DNA of 64,000 bases from Streptomyces sp. CB02414 (GTDB lineage: Bacteria > Actinomycetota > Actinomycetes > Streptomycetales > Streptomycetaceae): assembly GCF_001905385.1 (NCBI RefSeq), contig NZ_LIPF01000001.1, positions 112,699 through 176,698 on the forward strand. The letters are read 5' to 3'. Below the pieces are notes generated by a model, which did no database searches, was not told the DNA's origin, and saw only the letters and a list, made by a program, of their open reading frames with translations. Positions 52,165-60,799 of the stretch are shown piece by piece. Positions within the stretch are counted from its first letter, which is position 1. The number at the start of each line of letters is the position of its first letter. Position numbers and translations under genes: made by a program.

Positions 52165-54741
52165 GTGCGAGCCACCCTGCGCTGGGCCCACTCCGATCTG
52201 CGCACGCACCGGGGCGAGGCGCTGTTCCTCGTCCTCGCCACCGCCGGGATCGTCGCCTCGCTGCTGCTGGCCACGGCCCTGTTCGGTTACGCGACCAACC
52301 CCTGGCAGCGGGTCTTCACCGAGGCCCGCGGCGCGCACGTCTGGCTGCACACCGACCGCGCCGCCGACACCGGGAAGCTGGCCGCGCTGGACGGCGTCCA
52401 GTCCGTCGCCGGCCCCTACCCCACCGCCTCCGCCACCGTCGCCGTACGCGGCACCCGCGCCTCCGTCGAACTGCGCGGCACCGTCGAGCAGCCCGACGTG
52501 GGGCGCCCGCTGCTCACCGCCGGGCACTGGCTCGACGCCGACGACCCCGACGGGGTGGTCCTGGAGAGCCGCCTCGCCCGCGCGCTGCTGGCCCAGCCCG
52601 GCGACACCCTCACCCTGCCCGGCACACCGCGCACCCTCACGGTGCTCGGCATCGCCGACAGCCCCGAACGCCGCTACCGGCCGGGCGAGCAGCCGGGTCT
52701 GGTGTGGGCGCCGCCGGACGCGGTGCCCGGCCCGGGCGGTCAGGTGATCGGGCTGCGGCTGACCGACCCCGGGGAGACGGACTACGCCGTGCAGCGCGCG
52801 GTGACCGTGCTGGGCGCCGGTGCCATCGGGCAGGTCTCCACCTGGGAGCAGGCCCGTGCGGAGGCGCAGGGCGACAACCGGCTGCTCGGTCAGGTGCTCG
52901 GCCTGTTCGGGCTGGGCGCGCTGCTGGCCGCGGGGCTGGCGGTGCACGGGGCGATCGGCACCCGGATCCGCGGTCATCTGCGGGACATCTCGGTGCTGAA
53001 GGCGATCGGCTTCACCCCGGGCCAGGTCGTGCGGGTCTTCCTGCTCCAGCACCTGGCCTACGCCCTGCTCGGCGCGGTGGCCGCCGCCGGGCTCACCCAG
53101 GCCCTCGGCAGCCGGGTCCCGGGACGGCTCGGGGACGCGCTCGGCGTGTGGCAGGGGCTGCCCGGGCACACCGTCGCGCTGTTCGCCGTACCGGCGTGCG
53201 TGGTCCTGTTCATCGGCGCCACCACCGGCCTCGCGGCCTGGCGGGCGGGCCGGGTGCCGCCGGTCCCGGTACCGCGCCCGGCGGCGGCGCAGGGCGGCGG
53301 GCTGTCGGGGGTGGCCCGGGGGGTGCTGGGGCTGCGGGTGTTCCGGGTGCCGGTGCCGGTGCGGCTACGGGGGCGAGGTGACCGGGGTGCCGGGGAGCCC
53401 GGCGTCCGGACCACCACGGCCCCCGGCACACCCGCCCCGACGAAGCCCGACGCCCCGGGCCACGGGGACGCCGGCCTCTCGGGCGGCGGAGGCAGCGACG
53501 GCCCGGGGGCCGGAGAGGTCGACGGCCCGAGTCGTGCCGAGGCCAGGGGCCCAGGCAGCCGAGGAGCCGGCACCGGTCGCCGCGGGGCGGCCGGCGAGTG
53601 GGCATCCGGCGCGCGCGAGCTGGAGGTGCGGGTGCCGCCCGCGCTCGTGCTCGGCTGGCACAAGGCGTTCGCCCGTCGCCCGCGCTCGTTCGCCACGGTC
53701 GCGCGCCTCACGCTGCCGCTGCTGCTGATCGTGGTCGCGATGAGCGCGTGGACCACCATCGACCGCTTCCACGACCGCCCCGAGCAGATCGGCCTGCCGA
53801 CCGCGCTCACCGTCCGCGCCGAGGCCGGTTCCGGCACGGCCGGCACCCGGGCCCTGCTGGAACGCGACCCAGGGGTGGCCGCCGCCTACCCGGGCGTCGA
53901 GGTGGCCGCCCTGGTGCCGGGCCAGACCGCGACGATCGCGCTGCGCGGGCTCGGCACCCGCGAGGACCCGTACCCGTACGCGCTGGCCGAGGGCCGCCGT
54001 GCGCACGGGCCGGACGAGGCGGTGGCCGGGCAGGGGCTGCTGGAGCTGCTGGAGGTGGGGGTCGGCGACTGGGTGCGGATGACCGTCGGGGACCGGCCGC
54101 AGATCCTGCACATCGTGGGCCGCAGTATCGAGCCGGAGAACGCGGGCCGGGTCATCTCGACGTCCCTGGACACTCTCCGGGAGAACGACCCGCGGCTCGA
54201 ACCGGCCCTCTACCAGCTGCGCCTGCACGCCGGCGCCGATGCGGACGAGGTCGCCGGCCGGCTCGCCGAGGCCGGGCAGGGACGGCTCGACGTGCACGCC
54301 GTGGCGAACCCGGCCGACGGGCTGTCCCCGCTGCGCCCAGTGGTCCTCGGGCTGATCGCCGTTCTCGCGCTCGTCGGGCTGATCGAACTGCTCACCGCGA
54401 TCGGCGGCACCGTCCGGGAGAGCGAACGGGACCTGCTCGCCCTCAAGGCGATCGGGCTGTCCCCGCGCCAGATCACCGGCATCACGGTCACGGCCACCGG
54501 GTGCACCGCCCTGGCGGCCGTGCTCCTCGCAGCCGCTCTCGGGCTGCCGCTCGCCCACTGGCTGATCGACGCCCAGGGCGCCTCCAGCGGCATCGGCGCG
54601 GGGATCGCCCAGGCCCCCTCCCCCGTGCTCCTGGTGCTGGTGGGCGCGGCTGCCGTGCTCGGTGCGGCGGCGCTGGCCGCGGTGCCGTCGGCCCGTGTGG
54701 CCCGGCGCCGGCTCGCGGACACGCTCAGCGCGGTGGCCTGA
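52165..54741 (+). CDS. Large FtsX-family ABC permease
   Basis: 858 residues. One helix at about 18-40 and a large extracellular domain precede the first FtsX helix bundle (~245-370, LLGQVLGLFGLGALLAAGLA). A Gly/Pro/Ala-rich linker at ~385-490 leads to a second unit: helix ~520-540, extracellular domain, and FtsX bundle ~725-850 (LIAVLALVGLIELLTAIGG). This internally doubled layout is usual for large actinobacterial MacB-like permeases. GTG start with a GAGG just upstream. Confidence 0.88.
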   Translation: MRATLRWAHSDLRTHRGEALFLVLATAGIVASLLLATALFGYATNPWQRVFTEARGAHVWLHTDRAADTGKLAALDGVQSVAGPYPTASATVAVRGTRASVELRGTVEQPDVGRPLLTAGHWLDADDPDGVVLESRLARALLAQPGDTLTLPGTPRTLTVLGIADSPERRYRPGEQPGLVWAPPDAVPGPGGQVIGLRLTDPGETDYAVQRAVTVLGAGAIGQVSTWEQARAEAQGDNRLLGQVLGLFGLGALLAAGLAVHGAIGTRIRGHLRDISVLKAIGFTPGQVVRVFLLQHLAYALLGAVAAAGLTQALGSRVPGRLGDALGVWQGLPGHTVALFAVPACVVLFIGATTGLAAWRAGRVPPVPVPRPAAAQGGGLSGVARGVLGLRVFRVPVPVRLRGRGDRGAGEPGVRTTTAPGTPAPTKPDAPGHGDAGLSGGGGSDGPGAGEVDGPSRAEARGPGSRGAGTGRRGAAGEWASGARELEVRVPPALVLGWHKAFARRPRSFATVARLTLPLLLIVVAMSAWTTIDRFHDRPEQIGLPTALTVRAEAGSGTAGTRALLERDPGVAAAYPGVEVAALVPGQTATIALRGLGTREDPYPYALAEGRRAHGPDEAVAGQGLLELLEVGVGDWVRMTVGDRPQILHIVGRSIEPENAGRVISTSLDTLRENDPRLEPALYQLRLHAGADADEVAGRLAEAGQGRLDVHAVANPADGLSPLRPVVLGLIAVLALVGLIELLTAIGGTVRESERDLLALKAIGLSPRQITGITVTATGCTALAAVLLAAALGLPLAHWLIDAQGASSGIGAGIAQAPSPVLLVLVGAAAVLGAAALAAVPSARVARRRLADTLSAVA

Positions 54742-54777
54742 CCGGACCGGCCGGGCCACCGCGCACGCGCACTCCGC

Positions 54778-56433
54778 TCACCGCCGGCCGCGCAGCTCCC
54801 GGTAGGCGGCGACCAGCGCCTTGGTGGAGGCGTCCAGGCCGGGGACCTCAGCACCCTCCGTGAGGGCGGGTTCGACGCGCTTGGCGAGGACCTTGCCCAG
54901 TTCGACGCCCCACTGGTCGAAGGAGTCGATGTTCCAGACCGCGCCCTGGACGAACACCTTGTGCTCGTAGAGCGCGACGAGCTGCCCGAGCACCGACGGG
55001 GTCAGCTCGCGGGCGAGGATCGTGGTCGTCGGGTGGTCGCCCTTGAACGTCTTGTGTGGGACCAGCTCCTCCGGCACGCCCTCGGCGCGCACCTCGTCGG
55101 GCGTCTTGCCGAAGGCGAGCGCCTGGGTCTGGGCGAAGAAGTTGGCCATCAGCAGGTCGTGCTGGGCCTTCAGCTCGTCGCTGAGCTCGGCGACCGGCTG
55201 GGCGAAGCCGATGAAGTCCGCCGGGATCAGCTTCGTGCCCTGGTGGATCAACTGGTAGTAGGCGTGCTGCCCGTTGGTGCCGGGCGTTCCCCACACGACC
55301 GGCCCGGTCTGCCACTCCACCTCGCGTCCGTCGCGGCCGACGTACTTGCCGTTGGACTCCATGTCGAGCTGCTGGAGGTAGGCGGTGAACCTCGACAGGT
55401 AGTGGCTGTACGGCAGTACGGCATGCGACTGGGCTCCCAGGAAGTTGCCGTACCAGATCCCCAGCAGGCCCATCAGCAGGGGCACGTTGGACTCGGCGGG
55501 GGCGGTGCGGAAGTGCTCGTCGACGAGGTGGAAGCCGTCGAGCATCTCGCGGAAGCGGCCCGGGCCGATGGCGATCATCAGGGACAAGCCGATCGCCGAG
55601 TCGTACGAGTAGCGGCCGCCGACCCAGTCCCAGAACTCGAACATGTTGGCCGTGTCGATGCCGAACTCGGCGACCTTCTCGGCGTTCGTCGACAGGGCGA
55701 CGAAGTGCTGGGCGACCGCGGCCTCTTCCCCGTCGAGGGCGTTCAGCAGCCAGGTCCGGGCGGAGGTGGCGTTGGTGACCGTCTCGATGGTGGTGAAGGT
55801 CTTGGAGGCGATGACGAACAGCGTCTCGGCCGGGTCCAGGTCACGGGTGGCCTCGTGCAGGTCGGCGCCGTCGACGTTGGAGACGAAACGGACCGTCAGG
55901 TCCCGGTCGGTGAAGGCCCGCAGCACCTCGTACGCCATCGCCGGGCCCAGGTCGGAGCCGCCGATGCCGACGTTGACGACGTTCCTGATGCGCTTGCCGG
56001 TGTGGCCCTTCCACTCGCCGGAGCGGACCCGGTCGGCGAAGCCCGCCATCTTGTCCAGCACGGCGTGCACCTTGGGGACGACGTTCTCACCGTCGACCTC
56101 GATCACCGCGTCCCGCGGGGCGCGCAGCGCGGTGTGCAGGACCGCCCGGTCCTCGGTGGTGTTGATCTTCTCGCCGCGGAACATCGCGTCGCGCAGGCCG
56201 AAGACGTCGGTGGCGGCGGCCAGCTCCCGCAGCAGCTGCAGGGTCTCGTCGGTGACGAGGTGCTTGGAGTAGTCGACGTACAGGTCTCCCACCCGGAGCG
56301 TGCAGCCGGTGCCGCGGTCCGGGTTGGCGGCGAAGAGTTCGCGCAGCCGCACCTCGCCGAGCTGGTCACGGTGCTTGGCCAGCGCGGTCCATTCGGGCGT
56401 CTGATCGAGCCTGGTACGGCCGTCTGCGTTCAT
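54778..56433 (-). CDS. pgi: Glucose-6-phosphate isomerase
   Basis: 551 residues. Interconverts glucose-6-phosphate and fructose-6-phosphate, linking pentose phosphate and glycolytic genes around it. Conserved blocks are [15 protein letters not shown], the PGI signature around [27 protein letters not shown] and the catalytic [13 protein letters not shown] segment. The NWFQ-like MESNGKYV region is present. ATG chosen for its match to the usual N-terminus ([14 protein letters not shown]). Confidence 0.94.
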   Translation of the reverse strand: MNADGRTRLDQTPEWTALAKHRDQLGEVRLRELFAANPDRGTGCTLRVGDLYVDYSKHLVTDETLQLLRELAAATDVFGLRDAMFRGEKINTTEDRAVLHTALRAPRDAVIEVDGENVVPKVHAVLDKMAGFADRVRSGEWKGHTGKRIRNVVNVGIGGSDLGPAMAYEVLRAFTDRDLTVRFVSNVDGADLHEATRDLDPAETLFVIASKTFTTIETVTNATSARTWLLNALDGEEAAVAQHFVALSTNAEKVAEFGIDTANMFEFWDWVGGRYSYDSAIGLSLMIAIGPGRFREMLDGFHLVDEHFRTAPAESNVPLLMGLLGIWYGNFLGAQSHAVLPYSHYLSRFTAYLQQLDMESNGKYVGRDGREVEWQTGPVVWGTPGTNGQHAYYQLIHQGTKLIPADFIGFAQPVAELSDELKAQHDLLMANFFAQTQALAFGKTPDEVRAEGVPEELVPHKTFKGDHPTTTILARELTPSVLGQLVALYEHKVFVQGAVWNIDSFDQWGVELGKVLAKRVEPALTEGAEVPGLDASTKALVAAYRELRGRR

Positions 56434-56524
56434 GTCGGACGTCAGCCTTCTTCCTTGGGTGTCCCAGCTGTCCCGGCTGGTCCAACCTAATTGATCAGTA
56501 CGGAAGAAGGATGGCGCTGCGGAA

Positions 56525-56860
56525 CTAGATCTCGCCCCGCAGTTTGGCGAGCGCCTCCGCGAGGATCGCCTCGCCGTCCGCGTCGCTGCGGCGCTCGCGC
56601 ACGTACGCGAGGTGCGTCTTGTAGGGCTCGGTGCGCGGCGGGTCCGGCGGGTTGTCCCGGTCCTGTCCGGCGGGGAAGCCGCAGCGCGGGCAGTCCCAGG
56701 TCTCCGGGACCTGTGCGTCGCTCGCGAAGCTCGGCTGTGTCTCGTGTCCGTTGGAGCACCAGAAGGAGATGCGCAGACGCGGCGCGGACTCGCCGCGCTC
56801 GGCCTCGCCCATCGGCCCCGCCCCGACCCGGCTTCCCCGGATCGCGTTGCCACTTGCCAC
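56525..56860 (-). CDS. RbpA-family RNA polymerase-binding protein (paralogue)
   Basis: 111 residues. RbpA binds the principal sigma factor and RNA polymerase and stimulates initiation in actinobacteria. The N-terminal IRGSRVG peptide, zinc-finger-like core CSNGHETQ...CPRCG and the sigma-interaction region [20 protein letters not shown] with the Arg-Arg pair are recognisable. The sequence differs from main RbpA (shorter, without the long C-terminal tail), so it is more likely the second, RbpB-like paralogue. GTG start with GGGAG seven bases upstream. Confidence 0.85.
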   Translation of the reverse strand: MASGNAIRGSRVGAGPMGEAERGESAPRLRISFWCSNGHETQPSFASDAQVPETWDCPRCGFPAGQDRDNPPDPPRTEPYKTHLAYVRERRSDADGEAILAEALAKLRGEI

Positions 56861-56886
56861 GGTGTAACTCCCTGCGTGATGGTGCC

Positions 56887-56954
56887 GCGAAGCGAGTCGG
56901 CGTTTCGCTTCGCTGCGAGGCGCCTCAGTCTACGTAAGGCCCAACGCGCGTCCA
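56887..56954 (-). promoter_or_regulatory. Promoter and leader hairpin of the rbpA-like gene
   Basis: On the minus strand TGGACG (56949-56954), 16 bases, TAGACT (56927-56932). The ~60-base leader contains a perfect 9-bp hairpin (56887-56895 with 56905-56913). Confidence 0.5.
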
Positions 56955-56959
56955 GTGAT

Positions 56960-57049
56960 TGGAGTTACAAGCTCCAGCGCTCAGACGCAAGCCCCATGAT
57001 AGGCGGCGCCTTGCGGCGCGTACCGGACATGGGGCTTTACGTGCTGGAG
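56960..57049 (-). ncRNA. Nested RNA structure between secG and the rbpA-like gene
   Basis: Starting 12 bases after secG: outer stem of 7 bp (57043-57049 with 56972-56978), a short ACG/CGT helix, a perfect 10-bp stem (57028-57037 with 56989-56998) and an inner GCGCC-GCAA-GGCGC hairpin whose GNRA loop exists only on the minus strand. The base segment 56972-56976 can alternatively pair with 56960-56964. It may simply terminate secG transcription, but it is more elaborate than the other terminators in this window. Confidence 0.55.
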
Positions 57050-57060
57050 TGCGTGACGGG

Positions 57061-57291
57061 TCAGTTGTTCGCCTTCATCAGCAGGCCGAGCACCATGATG
57101 CACGCGAACCACAGCAGACCGACCACCACGGTGATCCGGTCGAGGTTGCGTTCGGCGACCGAGGAGCCGCCGACGGACGACTGCATGCCGCCACCGAACA
57201 TGTCGGAGAGGCCGCCGCCCTTCCCCTTGTGCATCAGCACCAGCAGCATCAGCAGCAGGCTGAAGACGATCAGGGCGATCGAGAACCCCAT
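57061..57291 (-). CDS. secG: SecG preprotein translocase subunit
   Basis: 76 residues with two membrane helices (about 2-21 and 53-73) joined by a Gly/Ser-rich loop (GKGGGLSDMFGGG), the standard SecG layout. It aids SecYE-SecA protein export. A GTG two codons upstream is a possible start. It follows tpiA on the same strand, as in many actinobacteria. Confidence 0.9.
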   Translation of the reverse strand: MGFSIALIVFSLLLMLLVLMHKGKGGGLSDMFGGGMQSSVGGSSVAERNLDRITVVVGLLWFACIMVLGLLMKANN

Positions 57292-57423
57292 AACCACGGC
57301 TGGACCAACTTCCTCGGCTTCGGATGAACGACGGGGGCACGGTGACAGCAGGCCACCATGCCCCCGCAAGGGTACGACGTATCGCCGCTAGCGCATACTC
57401 ACCGGTCGACGTGACCGGCGGTT

Positions 57424-58200
57424 CTACTGGTCGCGGAAGCGGACGATCTTGACGAACTCGTCCGAGTCCAGGGAGGCCCCTCCGACCAGGGCACCGTCGA
57501 TGTCGGCCTGCGACATGATCTCGGCGACGTTGCCGGACTTGACGGAGCCGCCGTACTGGATGCGGACCTTGTCGGCCAGCTCCTGCGAGTACAGCTCGGC
57601 GAGCTTGCCGCGGATCGCCGCGCAGACCTCCTGGGCGTCCTCGGCGCCGCAGACCTTGCCGGTGCCGATGGCCCACACGGGCTCGTAGGCGATCACGACG
57701 GTCTCGGCCTGCTCGGCGGGGAGGTCCTTCAGGCCGCCCTCGACCTGGGCGAGGGTGTGGGCGACGTGGTTGCCCGCCTCGCGGACGTCCAGTTCCTCGC
57801 CGACGCACAGGATCGGGGTCAGACCGTGCTTGTATGCGGCCTTGACCTTGGCGTTGACCAGCTCGTCGGTCTCGGCGTGGTACTGCCGGCGCTCGGAGTG
57901 GCCGATCGCCACGTAGGTGCAGCGGAGCTTGGACAGCATCGGGCCGGAGATCTCGCCGGTGTAGGCGCCGCCGTCGTGGGCGGAGACGTCCTGGGCGCCG
58001 TACTTGATCTTCAGCTTGTCGTGCTCGACCAGGGTCTGCACCGAGCGCAGGTCGGTGAAGGGGACGAGGACGGCGACCTCGACGGCGTCGTAGTCCTTGT
58101 CCGCGAGGGCGAAGGCGAGCTTCTGGACGTGGGCGATGGCCTCGAGGTGGTTGAGGTTCATCTTCCAGTTGCCCGCCATCAGCGGCGTGCGGGTGGTCAT
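57424..58200 (-). CDS. tpiA: Triosephosphate isomerase
   Basis: 258 residues, TIM barrel. Catalytic residues are Lys in GNWKMNLN, His in IGHSERRQY and Glu in [11 protein letters not shown]. Interconverts glyceraldehyde-3-phosphate and dihydroxyacetone phosphate. Only five bases separate it from pgk, so the two are co-transcribed. Confidence 0.95.
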   Translation of the reverse strand: MTTRTPLMAGNWKMNLNHLEAIAHVQKLAFALADKDYDAVEVAVLVPFTDLRSVQTLVEHDKLKIKYGAQDVSAHDGGAYTGEISGPMLSKLRCTYVAIGHSERRQYHAETDELVNAKVKAAYKHGLTPILCVGEELDVREAGNHVAHTLAQVEGGLKDLPAEQAETVVIAYEPVWAIGTGKVCGAEDAQEVCAAIRGKLAELYSQELADKVRIQYGGSVKSGNVAEIMSQADIDGALVGGASLDSDEFVKIVRFRDQ

Positions 58201-58205
58201 CGGGG

Positions 58206-59423
58206 TCAGTCCTCCAGTGCGGCGAGGCCGGGGAGCGTCTTGCCCTCGAGGTATTCGAGGGAGGCGCCGCCGCCGGTCGAGATGTGGCCGAATGCGTTCT
58301 CGTCGAAGCCGAGCGTGCGGACGGCCGCGGCGGAGTCGCCGCCGCCGACCACGGTGAAGCCCGGGGCGTCGACGAGGGCCTGGGCGACCGCCTTGGTGCC
58401 CTCGGCGTAGTCGGGGTGCTCGAAGACGCCCATCGGGCCGTTCCAGAAGACGGTGGCGGCGTCGGCGAGCTTCGAGGCGTACAGCTTGCGGGTCTCGGGA
58501 CCGATGTCCAGACCCTCCTGGTCGGCGGGGATGGCGTCCGCGGCGACGGTGGCGGGGTTGGCCGGGGCCTTGGTCTTCAGGTCCGGGAACTCGGACGAGA
58601 CCAGCACGTCGACCGGGAGGACCAGCTCGACGCCGTTCTTCTCGGCGCGCTCCATGTACTCCTTGACGACCGGGATCTGGTCCTCCTGGAGGAGGGAGAT
58701 GCCGACCTCGTGGCCCTTGGCCTTGAGGAAGGTGTACGCCATGCCGCCGCCGATGAGGAGCCGGTCGGCCTTGCCGAGCAGCTGGTCGATGACGGCGAGC
58801 TTGTCGGAGACCTTGGCGCCGCCGAGGGCGACCACGTAGGGGCGCTGGACGTCGTCGGTGAGCTTCTTCAGGACGCCGACCTCGGTGGCGATGAGGTAGC
58901 CGGCGTAGTGCGGGAGCTTCTTCGGCAGGTCGTAGACCGACGCGTGCTTGCGGTGCACGGCGCCGAAGCCGTCGCCGACGTACACGTCCGCGAGGCCGGC
59001 GAGCTTGTCGGCGAAGGCGGCGCGCTCGGCGTCGTCCTTGCTCGTCTCGCCCGCGTTGAAACGCAGGTTCTCGATGACCGCGACCTGACCGTCCGCGAGG
59101 CCGGCGACCGTGGACTCGGCGGCGGTGCCGACCGTGTCCTCGGCGAAGGCGACGCCGGTGCCCGCACCGAGCAGCTCACCGAGGCGGGCGGCGGCCGGGG
59201 CGAGGGAGAAGACCGGGTCCGGGGCGCCCTTGGGGCGGCCCAGGTGCGAGGCGACGATCACGCGCGCGCCCGCGTCGGCCAGGGCCTTGACGGTGGGCAC
59301 CACGGCGCGGATGCGGCCGTCGTCGGTGATGGTGGTGCCGTCCAGCGGCACGTTGAGGTCGGCGCGGACGAAGACGCGCTTGCCGGTGACGCCTTCGGAG
59401 AGCAGTTCGTCGATCGTCTTCAT
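58206..59423 (-). CDS. pgk: Phosphoglycerate kinase
   Basis: 405 residues. Makes ATP from 1,3-bisphosphoglycerate. N-domain signature [23 protein letters not shown], and nucleotide-binding C-domain blocks [20 protein letters not shown] and [15 protein letters not shown]. Located between gap and tpiA. Confidence 0.95.
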   Translation of the reverse strand: MKTIDELLSEGVTGKRVFVRADLNVPLDGTTITDDGRIRAVVPTVKALADAGARVIVASHLGRPKGAPDPVFSLAPAAARLGELLGAGTGVAFAEDTVGTAAESTVAGLADGQVAVIENLRFNAGETSKDDAERAAFADKLAGLADVYVGDGFGAVHRKHASVYDLPKKLPHYAGYLIATEVGVLKKLTDDVQRPYVVALGGAKVSDKLAVIDQLLGKADRLLIGGGMAYTFLKAKGHEVGISLLQEDQIPVVKEYMERAEKNGVELVLPVDVLVSSEFPDLKTKAPANPATVAADAIPADQEGLDIGPETRKLYASKLADAATVFWNGPMGVFEHPDYAEGTKAVAQALVDAPGFTVVGGGDSAAAVRTLGFDENAFGHISTGGGASLEYLEGKTLPGLAALED

Positions 59424-59488
59424 GCAGTGGGCTCCTGGGTTCTCGGATCGCTCGTGATCCTACGAGGGCGGGCAGCCGCGGACGCGAC

Positions 59489-59530
59489 GCAGGGCCCGGA
59501 CAGCGCGCCCTTGCGCTGCCCGAGCCCTGC
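59489..59530 (-). promoter_or_regulatory. 18-bp hairpin between gap and pgk
   Basis: An 18-bp stem with two G-U pairs on the minus strand (59513-59530 with 59489-59506) and a six-base loop, 35 bases after the gap stop. It has no T tract. It may end or stabilise part of the gap transcript and so set different gap and pgk levels. Confidence 0.55.
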
Positions 59531-59565
59531 TGTCGCATGCGAGGTGCCTGCTGGGTCCGGCTGGA

Positions 59566-60777
<1,212 letters not shown>

Positions 60778-60799
60778 TCAGTCCCCCGGATCCCGGTTC

